NCBI RefSeq assembly: GCF_007990935.1
Contig: NZ_BJXJ01000007.1
Coordinates: 62,001-126,000 of the forward strand
Reading direction: 5' to 3'
DNA from: Vibrio sagamiensis NBRC 104589
Lineage (GTDB): Bacteria; Pseudomonadota; Gammaproteobacteria; Enterobacterales; Vibrionaceae
DNA: 64,000 nucleotides
The notes under the pieces were generated by a model, which saw only the letters and a program-made list of their open reading frames with translations, did no database searches and was not told the DNA's origin. Of the stretch, positions 29,175 to 39,783 are shown in pieces; the stretch's first letter is position 1; each line of letters begins with the position of its first letter. The translations under genes were made by a program, and so were the position numbers.

Positions 29175-29711
29175 ATGAATAAAACTGTGACTGGTTTAGT
29201 TTTATTATTGATTTCGTCAGCTAATGGATTTGCGGAAGACTATATTGTTGGTTCACCTAAAGAGTTGTTGCCTTATGAGGATGTGCAAAGTTTTTCGATG
29301 ATTGACCTTAATGGAGATGGTGTTGAAGAACTGGTATTTGTTACCAGTGATGGAGTATTAAAATACTCACAAATGACAGCGCTAGGTTCTGGTTTTCTTA
29401 ATTATGATGATCTTTTGAGATTACGAAATAAGCACTATCAGATGAATATTACTCTTTCAGGTAATTTTTCAAATACCAATCTTTATGTTGACTCTAATGG
29501 CCGCATTGCTTTGCTTGATAATCTCAGAAAACAATATGAATGTCATACTCAGACTCATCTTGAAAACGGCACAATCATTGCAAAGTCAATTAAAGCTGAA
29601 TATTCATTTAGCTATGTCTCTGATAATTACTTAGTCGGAAAAGTGAAATGTGTCGGCGGTAATTTTAAACAGTATGAAGAAAAAAAATTTACCGCCCAAA
29701 GGATCAACTAA
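29175..29711 (+). CDS. Small secreted protein with an EF-hand-like loop
   Basis: I do not recognise the family. From ATG 29175 the product has 178 residues with a signal peptide (MNKTVTGLVLLLISSANGFA) cleaved before Glu21; an ATG four codons earlier is possible, and neither has a strong ribosome binding site. Just after the signal, MIDLNGDGVEELVFVTSDG at about residues 43-61 looks like an FG-GAP/VCBS-type calcium loop (DxNxDGxxE). Two Cys near residues 122 and 155 could form a disulfide. A periplasmic or secreted location is likely. It is isolated between the heptamer repeat and the rsmS gene, which points at it. Confidence 0.6.
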   Translation: MNKTVTGLVLLLISSANGFAEDYIVGSPKELLPYEDVQSFSMIDLNGDGVEELVFVTSDGVLKYSQMTALGSGFLNYDDLLRLRNKHYQMNITLSGNFSNTNLYVDSNGRIALLDNLRKQYECHTQTHLENGTIIAKSIKAEYSFSYVSDNYLVGKVKCVGGNFKQYEEKKFTAQRIN

Positions 29712-29830
29712 CCTTATGATTGATTTTTCATGTATAGATAAGTAGACAAAATTTTAGTCGAGTTGCCAGCCCAACGATGATTATTTTTTATGTATAACTT
29801 ATACAGGCTGTTGTAATGATCAGAATTTAT

Positions 29831-29989
29831 TTATTCTTGCGACAGCTTGTACTCTAGATCTGATTGTACAATTTTCAAGGCTTTCAGAGCTTGAGCTGGG
29901 TCGATGTTATTCACTTCTAGCAAATAGATAATATCTACCGCTAATTGTGTTTCTTTTGCGGCATTTTCTAAAGATGGTTGATCAGACAT
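29831..29989 (-). CDS. rsmS: RsmS/YbaM family small protein (DUF2496)
   Basis: A 52-residue protein starting MSDQPSLENAAKETQLAVD and containing the core YLLEVNNIDPAQALKALKIV, which aligns with E. coli YbaM (pleiotropic regulator RsmS in plant pathogens, DUF2496). Its ATG shares one base with the priC stop (TAATG), so translation is coupled. In E. coli ybaM also follows priC, which supports the assignment. It is the last gene of dinG-yfcA-priC-rsmS. Confidence 0.88.
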   Translation of the reverse strand: MSDQPSLENAAKETQLAVDIIYLLEVNNIDPAQALKALKIVQSDLEYKLSQE

Positions 29990-30534
29990 TATTGGTTTTT
30001 TTCCCTGTAGGTAATTTGATTTTCTAGTTTAAGTAAGGCGGCTTCACATCGTTCTAGTCTTTTTTCTGTTGCCAATAAAACATTTTGTGCTTCTGTTTTA
30101 TTGAATCCCGTCGATGCACTAGCCGCAATTTGTTTTTCTATCACTAGTTGCCTTAAACGACGAGCCCATTCTTGATGCTGTGCCAACTCTTGGTATAAGA
30201 CATTAATTGGTTTTCTAAAGTGACTGCTATGTTTAATTTCACCTTTGCGTAATCTTGTGGTTGAAATCTCACGTTGTATAGCTGAAATTTGCGCAACCAA
30301 ACGTTCGGTTAAATAATCTGCACGAAGTAGTGTGAGTTTATTTTGTTCTTTTTCACGCATGATGCTATCAAGTGTTGCACATGTTTCCTTAACACAAGGC
30401 ACAAGTAAGCGTGAACGGCAACTAAACAGACGTTCATCAAAAAGCGGTACGTGATGTTCACCACGCTGGCGATCTAGTATGGCTGCCTGTTTAGACATTC
30501 CCTCTAAACTTTGTGCAAGTTGCTTTAAATTCAT
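29989..30534 (-). CDS. priC: Primosomal replication protein PriC
   Basis: PriC loads DnaB at stalled forks independently of PriA. ATG 30534, overlapping the yfcA stop as ATGA, gives 181 residues, near the E. coli length of 175. The protein is helical and basic, rich in Arg, Lys and Gln; the blocks LFDERLF, YLTERLVAQISAIQREI and LYQELAQHQEWARRL match the family. It is followed by rsmS with a one-base overlap. Confidence 0.9.
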   Translation of the reverse strand: MNLKQLAQSLEGMSKQAAILDRQRGEHHVPLFDERLFSCRSRLLVPCVKETCATLDSIMREKEQNKLTLLRADYLTERLVAQISAIQREISTTRLRKGEIKHSSHFRKPINVLYQELAQHQEWARRLRQLVIEKQIAASASTGFNKTEAQNVLLATEKRLERCEAALLKLENQITYREKNQ

Positions 30535-31316
30535 GATACACCCGTAAACCAAGCGTTATAAGCCAGTTTGATTGCTAATATACTGACAACTGTGACAAAA
30601 ACAGGACGAATAAACTTAGCGCCAAATCGAATTGCTGAATGTGCGCCAACAAAAGCGCCTGCCATCAGACATAAGCCCATTGTTAAGCCTAGCATCCAAT
30701 TGATATGACCCAGCACGGCAAAGGTGACTAATGAGGTAAAGTTGCTGGTAAAATTCATTGCCTTGGCCAAGCCTGAGGCAAGAAGAATGTTGAGACGATA
30801 CAAGGCCATTGAGCTGACTGTCCAGAAAGCACCCGTACCAGGTCCAGCCAGTCCATCATAAAAACCAATACTTAAGCCTTGCAAGTACTGTTTTTTATGA
30901 AGTTTAGGGCAGTCTTGAGGAATTGGGCTTTGGTTAGCATCAGAAGGCATTTTGTGAAACACGGTATAAAAGGCTGCAGCAAGAATGATCAGTGGTAACA
31001 CTTTTTCAAGCCACTCTGTGCTGATAGCATCGACAAAAAGTGTTCCTAATGTCGCGCCAATTAACGTTGCGACAAATGCTCTTCCCCAACACCGTGGCTT
31101 AAACAAACGCTTTTTGTAATAGGTAAATGCAGCGGTCGAGGAAGCAAAAGAGGCGGCAAGTTTGTTGGTACCCAGTGCCATATGAGGTGGGAGTCCAAGG
31201 GATAACAGAGTTGGAACGGTTAGCATGCCTCCGCCTCCAGCAACGGCATCGATGAAACCAGCAATAAAAGCGACGAGAGCTAATACCAACAACGTGGTTG
31301 GTTCAATCATTTCCAT
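30531..31316 (-). CDS. yfcA: TauE/SafE-type permease YfcA
   Basis: A 261-residue inner-membrane protein of the TSUP (TauE/SafE, DUF81) family, proposed transporters of sulfite or sulfonates. The N-terminal repeat AFIAGFIDAVAGGGGMLTVPTLL at about residues 17-39 and GLSIGFYDGLAGPGTGAFW near 155-173 are the two duplicated family motifs. Eight or so membrane segments are visible. The gene lies 14 bp after dinG and overlaps priC by 4 bp. The substrate cannot be judged from the sequence. Confidence 0.9.
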   Translation of the reverse strand: MEMIEPTTLLVLALVAFIAGFIDAVAGGGGMLTVPTLLSLGLPPHMALGTNKLAASFASSTAAFTYYKKRLFKPRCWGRAFVATLIGATLGTLFVDAISTEWLEKVLPLIILAAAFYTVFHKMPSDANQSPIPQDCPKLHKKQYLQGLSIGFYDGLAGPGTGAFWTVSSMALYRLNILLASGLAKAMNFTSNFTSLVTFAVLGHINWMLGLTMGLCLMAGAFVGAHSAIRFGAKFIRPVFVTVVSILAIKLAYNAWFTGVS

Positions 31317-31330
31317 AAAGGGTTATTCTT

Positions 31331-33406
31331 CTAATATTCAATTTTACGTTTGAAAGGCGGGAGTGACTCTATCAAGGCTTGTCCGTAACGCTTGCTGATT
31401 AAGCGGCGATCAAGAATCGTGACTCTACCAGAATCTTGCTCTTTACGCAGTAAACGTCCGACACTTTGAATCAGCTTTTTACTCGCATCTGGTACGGTAA
31501 TCTGCATGAAAGGGTTACCGCCTTTTTTTTCTATGTATTCTGAATGAGCTTGTTCAACAGGTGACGTAGGGACGCTAAACGGAATTTTAGTGATCACTAG
31601 GTTTTCTAATAAGTTTCCAGGTAAATCAAGACCCTCCGAGAAGCTGCCCGTGCCGAATAGAATACTGGTTTTTTGCGATTCAATCAGCTTCTTGTGTTTT
31701 TTTAGGATTTCGGCCCTTGAGCTTTCTCCTTGAACTTGTAACGCCCATCCGCGAGAGATGAAATCACTGCTGAGAGCTTTCGCAACTTGGTTCATTTGCC
31801 AATAAGAAGAGAATAATACTAAGTTGGCTTTTTTGTCTTGCAAATACTTAGATAAGATTTCGATAAGATATTCTGTAAATTGAGGTGCTTGAGGCTCATA
31901 TTTCATAGCTGGGATCAGCAACTCAGCTTGATTTTGATAATCAAAAGGAGAGGCTAAAGCTAAGAATTGTGACCCTGACTCTGGTCTTGCATCAATCCCG
32001 ACCTGATGACAAAAGTAGTGGAATGAATTCAGAGCTCGCATGGTGGCGGAAACTAACACGGCTCCGATACAGCGACTCCAGATCTGTTGATCTAATTGCC
32101 AACCTACTTCCAGTGGTGAGACATGTACCACGAAGTCCCCTTCTTGATCGGGGTGAGTTTCTAACCAGCGGGCAAGAGGTGCCCCTTTGTCTCTGGTTGG
32201 CTCTGCCATTAAGTGCCAAACTTGTGCGAGGTTTTCTAAGCGTTGAATATAAAAGCCTAACTCAGCGAGGGCGGGCTCTGCCAATCGAGATGAGAGCTCC
32301 CCATCTTTCACTTTTTCTGCTAAGAGATCGGCGATTTTATTCGTACTTTGGCTGGCTTTTTTACTCAGTTGTTTGAGCTCTTTAGCTTGGTTTTCCAGCC
32401 AAGTCGGTAGCTCACCATGCTCAAAGCGATAAATCCCTTCTTCAAAATGCTCAGGGCTAAATTGTTTTGCCAAATGATTCAGAGAAGGGATCATTTCTTG
32501 AACCGCTTCCTGAAGTTCTTGACGAAAACGGCCCACGCGTTTTTCATCCGCCAGTGAGGAAAACTTATTGCTTGATTGATTGAGTTTTTCCAGCCAAGCC
32601 GCCGCTCCTTTTAGACTTGCTGCGGCAGAGGCATGATCACGAGCGACATGAGGCAGATGATGCGCTTCATCGAAAACGTAAATGGTGTTTTCCGGTTCAG
32701 GTAGGATCACACCGCCTCCAAGATCTGCATCAGCCATCACAAGTGAATGGTTAGCAATAATGACATCATTTTTGTCCAGTTCAGAACGTGCCTTTTGGAA
32801 GGGACAGTGACGGTGTGACGGCAAACTGTTATTGCAGCTGTGTTTGTCACTGATGATTAACTGCCAAATATGGTCATCAATCGGTTTTGGCCAATTATCT
32901 CGATCGCCATCCCATTTACCTTGAGCCAGTGAGCGATACAAGGTTTCAAGAAGTTCTATTTCTTTCTTTTTTGGTTTCGTTTCAAACATCGCAAGCTGCC
33001 CACCATCGACTCCGCTGGCTATGGCTAACTTCTCAGCACAGCAGTAGCGTTGGCGACCTTTGGCTAAGATAAAAGAAAAATCGAGATCGGTAATACGACG
33101 GAAGAGCGGCAAATCTTTATTTACTAACTGTTCCTGAAGCGCCACGGTTGCGGTGGAGATAACCACTTTTCGATTATTATGAACAGCTACAGGGATAGCG
33201 GCCATAAGGTAAGACAGAGACTTTCCAATCCCTGTTCCTGCTTCAGCAACTAATAGACGATTCGAGGAGTGGTATTGGCCACAGAGTGTTTTGGCAATTT
33301 CCGCGACTAAATAGTTTTGAGCTCTACGAGGAACAAAGTGCTCTAGCTGGGACTGAAGATTTTGATAGCTGGTACGAATCGATTTCTGAATATTACTCGT
33401 TAGCAT
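31331..33406 (-). CDS. dinG: ATP-dependent DNA helicase DinG
   Basis: DinG is an XPD-like 5'-to-3' helicase with an iron-sulfur cluster, which resolves R-loops and other structures. ATG 33406 gives 691 residues (E. coli 716). Walker A EAGTGIGKS is at about 55-63, followed by a Cys-containing region (GRQRYCCAEKL, then SCNNSLPSHRHCPF) that should hold the 4Fe-4S cluster, and the DEAH box VFDEAHHLP. Motif VI is QSVGRLLRKEQDSGR near the end. It leads dinG-yfcA-priC-rsmS. Confidence 0.93.
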   Translation of the reverse strand: MLTSNIQKSIRTSYQNLQSQLEHFVPRRAQNYLVAEIAKTLCGQYHSSNRLLVAEAGTGIGKSLSYLMAAIPVAVHNNRKVVISTATVALQEQLVNKDLPLFRRITDLDFSFILAKGRQRYCCAEKLAIASGVDGGQLAMFETKPKKKEIELLETLYRSLAQGKWDGDRDNWPKPIDDHIWQLIISDKHSCNNSLPSHRHCPFQKARSELDKNDVIIANHSLVMADADLGGGVILPEPENTIYVFDEAHHLPHVARDHASAAASLKGAAAWLEKLNQSSNKFSSLADEKRVGRFRQELQEAVQEMIPSLNHLAKQFSPEHFEEGIYRFEHGELPTWLENQAKELKQLSKKASQSTNKIADLLAEKVKDGELSSRLAEPALAELGFYIQRLENLAQVWHLMAEPTRDKGAPLARWLETHPDQEGDFVVHVSPLEVGWQLDQQIWSRCIGAVLVSATMRALNSFHYFCHQVGIDARPESGSQFLALASPFDYQNQAELLIPAMKYEPQAPQFTEYLIEILSKYLQDKKANLVLFSSYWQMNQVAKALSSDFISRGWALQVQGESSRAEILKKHKKLIESQKTSILFGTGSFSEGLDLPGNLLENLVITKIPFSVPTSPVEQAHSEYIEKKGGNPFMQITVPDASKKLIQSVGRLLRKEQDSGRVTILDRRLISKRYGQALIESLPPFKRKIEY

Positions 33407-33918
33407 AAGCACCCCGGATACAATGGTGGCGCATAATATCACACAATGTTATCAGTACAGTAGTTCGTGAAAGATAATAATTTCAATGAGAATGTCGATC
33501 CTGTTCACAAAAAAACATTGAACTTATTATTCTTAAGTAACATCGGCGGAATCATGTTTTTCATATAGTTATAATCTCTAAATCTATAGTTATTATCGCT
33601 ACAATATTTCAACCTATTGTTTTTTTATAGGTAACTATTTCTTTATCTACTATTTTTGTTACAAAAAGTAACATTGGTTTTGTGCTTTACTTTGTGGGTT
33701 GTTTTTTGCTTGCTGACTTTAACTTCTTGTTTAATTGGCTCTTTTTTTGATTTTTGTTTTTTTAAAGGTGATTTGACACTGAAGGAAATCTTTTGCAGTC
33801 TTAAAAACAGATTTTTCGAGGTAATGAATTTTACATTTAAAAAACATTTAGCTCGAAAATATATAAAAAGGGAACCGGAAATGGATATCCCAAATTAAGA
33901 AAAGGCAGTGGATTAACT
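33407..33918. other. Intergenic region between divergent dinG and porin gene
   Basis: AT-rich. A plus-strand frame at 33656-33898 (80 residues) is Phe/Leu/Lys-rich and is probably a chance frame in the porin leader. A long porin 5' untranslated region and promoter are expected here; no operator was recognised. Confidence 0.4.
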
Positions 33919-34917
33919 ATGAAAAAAACTCTTTTAGCTCTTACTATGGCAAGCATTTCAGCTTCATCTTTCGCAAACCCTTCTGAAAATGCAAAACCTA
34001 AATTTGAATTTGAACCCATTCATAAAAAACACTTCTCAGTATCAGGTGCCTTTGGTATCGGTGGCTACTACGATACTAAAACAAAAGCAATGTATGATGA
34101 TTGGGTCACTGCCATAACTGTTGCTGTAAGCTACGAAAACAACTTTATTCTTGGTTATCTAGAGACAGATTTAGAACTCAACTGGACTACAGATGAAGAC
34201 AGAACAAAGTCTATGGATATTGACAATGAATTTGCTACGGATGTTGATAAAGCTTGGCTTGGTCTTAACTCTGGCTTCGGTATCTTCTCATTCGGTTGGG
34301 AAAACGATACTGCACTTGACAAAGTCGATGGTGCTGGTGACTTTACCTATGAATTCGGTAACTCTGCAGCAGATGCTGCTGATGCATTTGATGTAATCAA
34401 GTTTGAAGGTTCTAATTCTGGTATTGCTTACGGGGCTTCTTACTACTCAGTAGATGAAACTAATGAATATAAAGGTGCCAACGGTTACCTTGGCTTAGAA
34501 CAAGGTATATTTAACGTTTACGTAGGTTATGAATCTCGCGAAGACTCTAAGAATGATAAGAAAGACTTCGATGTTATTTCACTTTCAGGCAACGTAGCTG
34601 TGGGTGATTCTGTGCATTTGGGTGCTAATGCTTGGAAAAACGAAAAAGAAGACGTAAGTGAATCTACTGGTTTCTACCTATCTGGTAGCATGGCTATGAA
34701 CGAAAAGCTCACTTTGGCTGCCGGTTATAGCTTCAATCAAGAAGACTTTACTGCAAAAGCTAAAGCCGACGAAGATACGTCATACATGAACGTAGCAACG
34801 ATGTATGCATTCAGTGACCGCTTCAGTGGTGGTATTGATATCAAACAAGATTTAGAAGCAGCGGACGGTTCTGATAAAGAGACCTCTGTGTTTGCTGCTG
34901 CATTCTACACGTTCTAA
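33919..34917 (+). CDS. Outer-membrane porin
   Basis: A 332-residue general-porin-like beta-barrel. A signal peptide MKKTLLALTMASISASSFA is followed by an acidic mature chain with alternating strands, and the C-terminal residues AAFYTF end in Phe, the signal for BamA recognition. The 20 or so residues after the signal (PSENAKPKFEFEPIHKKH) are unusual for a trimeric porin and precede the first strand. In V. cholerae the gene next to dinG encodes the porin OmpT, so this may be a divergent relative by position; identity is not asserted. The chain is rich in Asp and Glu. A terminator follows. Confidence 0.8.
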   Translation: MKKTLLALTMASISASSFANPSENAKPKFEFEPIHKKHFSVSGAFGIGGYYDTKTKAMYDDWVTAITVAVSYENNFILGYLETDLELNWTTDEDRTKSMDIDNEFATDVDKAWLGLNSGFGIFSFGWENDTALDKVDGAGDFTYEFGNSAADAADAFDVIKFEGSNSGIAYGASYYSVDETNEYKGANGYLGLEQGIFNVYVGYESREDSKNDKKDFDVISLSGNVAVGDSVHLGANAWKNEKEDVSESTGFYLSGSMAMNEKLTLAAGYSFNQEDFTAKAKADEDTSYMNVATMYAFSDRFSGGIDIKQDLEAADGSDKETSVFAAAFYTF

Positions 34918-34985
34918 TTGATTTAACCTAGTTTTAAACCCAAAGTTCTTGGTTAAATTCAAAGCTTTTAGATGAAAGTATAAAT

Positions 34986-35008
34986 GAGGCGCCCTTTAAG
35001 GGCGTCTC
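34986..35008. terminator. Terminator of the porin gene
   Basis: Near-perfect 10-bp arms GAGGCGCCCTT / AAGGGCGTCTC (one G-T pair) with almost no loop, followed by ATTTGCC. The T-tract is short. It lies between the convergent porin and rluE genes. Confidence 0.7.
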
Positions 35009-35074
35009 ATTTGCCAACGTTGCACTTACTATATACATTATTCCAGTAGGCCTGTATGCAGATTTTTGGTTAAT

Positions 35075-35788
35075 TTAGCGGGAGAGTGTGCTGATTTTTT
35101 TTATCTCTTTCCATTCTCCTGGTTGGAGAGTATCTAATTTAACGTTCCCCATAGAATAGCGAATTAGTCGTAATGTAGGGAAACCAATATGAGCCGTCAT
35201 GCGTCTGACTTGCCGATTTCTTCCTTCAACAATAGTAATTGCTAACCATGTAGTTGGGATATTTGCCCTAAAGCGGACAGGTGGTTCTCTATCCCAAACT
35301 GTGGGCTCAGATATTGTTTCGATCTGTGCTGGTAGCGTTAATCCATCTTTCAGCTCCACACCTTTACGTAGTTTGTCCAAGTCAGCTTCTGCAGGGGAAC
35401 CTTCCACCTGTACCCAATAGGTTTTAGGCATTTTTGATTTTGGTTGGGTCAATCTTGCTTGTAACACGCCATCATTGGTTAAAATCATCAAACCTTCACT
35501 ATCTCGATCCAGTCGGCCTGCTGCATAAACGTTCTGTACTGGGATGTAATCAGCTAATGTTTTACGTCCTTCGCTATCTGTAAATTGGCTTAGTGTGTCG
35601 TAAGGCTTATTGAAAATAATGATTTTACGATCTTCTAGAGCGACTTTTGATCTTGAGGGGCTTGATGAGCGGTTTGAGCGAATTTTTTTCCGTCCGGTAG
35701 CAGCGCTCGTCTTTTTGGAAGAGGTACGATGAGTGCGCGGAGAAAGTGATTTATTGCGATTTTTTTCGGTGCCTTGGTGAGATGACAT
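35075..35788 (-). CDS. rluE: 23S rRNA pseudouridine synthase RluE
   Basis: RluE makes pseudouridine 2457 in 23S rRNA. The 237 residues begin with a basic, Ser/Arg-rich disordered tail of about 50 residues, longer than that of E. coli, then the RsuA-family domain: [16 protein letters not shown], the catalytic [19 protein letters not shown] with the active-site Asp, and [24 protein letters not shown]. It is divergent from icd, the same pairing as in E. coli and V. cholerae. Confidence 0.94.
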   Translation of the reverse strand: MSSHQGTEKNRNKSLSPRTHRTSSKKTSAATGRKKIRSNRSSSPSRSKVALEDRKIIIFNKPYDTLSQFTDSEGRKTLADYIPVQNVYAAGRLDRDSEGLMILTNDGVLQARLTQPKSKMPKTYWVQVEGSPAEADLDKLRKGVELKDGLTLPAQIETISEPTVWDREPPVRFRANIPTTWLAITIVEGRNRQVRRMTAHIGFPTLRLIRYSMGNVKLDTLQPGEWKEIKKISTLSR

Positions 35789-38404
<2,616 letters not shown>

Positions 38405-38425
38405 TCTTATCTACATTTTGAAAAG

Positions 38426-38452
38426 AAACCCGCTTACTCAGCGGGTTTTTTG
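38426..38452. terminator. Terminator between icd and cspD
   Basis: Perfect 9-bp arms AAACCCGCT / AGCGGGTTT with a 5-nt loop and a T-tract, 21 bp after the icd stop. Confidence 0.9.
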
Positions 38453-38515
38453 TACCTATATTGGCACGCCAACAGTTTCACAAAACTAACTTGAAAGGTT
38501 GATATTCAAAATGAG

Positions 38516-38734
38516 TTATTTAGCTAGACTCTCAACAGGAACGACACTGCACGCATGAGATCCCTTCGGGCCTTTTTCAACCTCATATGAGACTTGTTGG
38601 CCTGCTTTCAGTGTACGATAGCCGTCCATCTGGATTGTTGAGTAGTGAGCAAAGATATCGCCCTCCTCTTCGTCTGAACAGATAAAACCAAATCCTTTGG
38701 CATTGTTAAACCACTTTACTGTACCTGTAGCCAT
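38516..38734 (-). CDS. cspD: Cold-shock-like protein CspD
   Basis: A 72-residue single cold-shock domain. The RNP1 motif KGFGFI is near residue 13 and the RNP2-like DIFAHY near 27, where FVHF of typical Csps is replaced. The sequence VKWFNNAKGFGFICSDEEEGDIFAHYS marks it as CspD, the stationary-phase form that binds single-stranded DNA and inhibits replication. It is divergent from clpS, as in E. coli, where cspD and clpSA adjoin. Confidence 0.95.
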   Translation of the reverse strand: MATGTVKWFNNAKGFGFICSDEEEGDIFAHYSTIQMDGYRTLKAGQQVSYEVEKGPKGSHACSVVPVESLAK

Positions 38735-39413
38735 GCTTTTACATCCCTCATACTATTTTCACTGAAAGCGAATACGTTACCAAAGCTTGGGTTCGTGTCG
38801 CTTTATAACTAAAACGCTTAGTTTGGTAAGTTGGAGCACAAGCACTGTATGTGCGGTTATTTAAAACCATATTACTCAGTTCTATATGCACCCACACATT
38901 CCAATGTAGTCAAGGAATCGCTACAGTCAATAGTAAAAAAACAACTATCAGAGACAAAATTGATTAGTAATTAGTTTTGCTTTTAGTAAGGATGTCAGCA
39001 TTTTTTATTCAAATCCTTGTTTAGTAGTTGAACAGTCTGTGTGTATCTGATATTTAAAAAATAGTATGGTTTGATTTAATAGTTTTGGTCAATTGTACTA
39101 AATGCATAATATGTGACTTTTAAAGTATATTTACCCATATATTTTATTGTTAAGCGCTCAAAGCAAGTTTTAAAGATACGTATCATAGAGTCGTTCGATA
39201 AATAGTTAGGTTTGCTAACAAAAAGAGTTGTGTGAAGATAAAGATCTTTTATTTGCGCCTATGCCATAGGTGGATTAATCTTTATTTAAAGGAAGCAATT
39301 TTATCGGTCATACATCATAAATCATCTGGCTTACTACATCTGGTGATGAGGTTGTGTTAGATTGTGTTAACAAGATTAAACATTCTCTCTTTGACAAGAT
39401 ATTTTGAATTGCT
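38735..39413. other. Long intergenic region between divergent cspD and clpS
   Basis: About 680 bp without a recognisable gene. cspD-type genes often carry long leaders, and the clpS promoter also lies here; a TTGACA at 39391-39396 is a -35-like hexamer but too close to the ATG to leave room for a leader with a clear -10. Confidence 0.4.
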
Positions 39414-39734
39414 ATGAGTAAAAACTTTGAATGGGTGACTCCAGACTCCGATATTCTGGAGAGAGAAAGTACAAAAGTAGAGCCGCCAAAGCGGTATCAC
39501 GTTGTACTTAGCAATGACGATTACACACCTATGGATTTCGTCATAGAAGTACTAGAGCGTTTTTTTGCTCATGACATTGATAAGGCAACTCAAATAATGC
39601 TCAAGGTACACTATGAAGGAAAGGCAGTCTGCGGAACCTACAGTGCCGAGATTGCTGAAACGAAAGTAGCGCAGGTTACGATGTATTCAAGGGAAAATGA
39701 ACATCCGCTACTGTGTACGATGGAGCAAGCGTGA
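39414..39734 (+). CDS. clpS: ATP-dependent Clp protease adaptor ClpS
   Basis: ClpS brings N-degron substrates to ClpAP. The 106-residue protein has a disordered N-terminal tail, then [19 protein letters not shown], whose NDD/Thr region at about residues 34-40 contacts the N-terminal Leu, Phe, Tyr or Trp of the substrate, and [20 protein letters not shown], which includes the His that completes the pocket. It precedes clpA by 49 bp in the usual operon. Confidence 0.96.
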   Translation: MSKNFEWVTPDSDILERESTKVEPPKRYHVVLSNDDYTPMDFVIEVLERFFAHDIDKATQIMLKVHYEGKAVCGTYSAEIAETKVAQVTMYSRENEHPLLCTMEQA

Positions 39735-39783
39735 TTAAGAAGACTTGCTCGAGCAACCCAAGTTGTTCAATCGGGAGGTACCT

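Noticed and set aside
33656..33898. 80-residue plus-strand frame before the porin
   Set aside because: Phe/Leu/Lys-rich chance frame in an AT-rich leader, with no family features.
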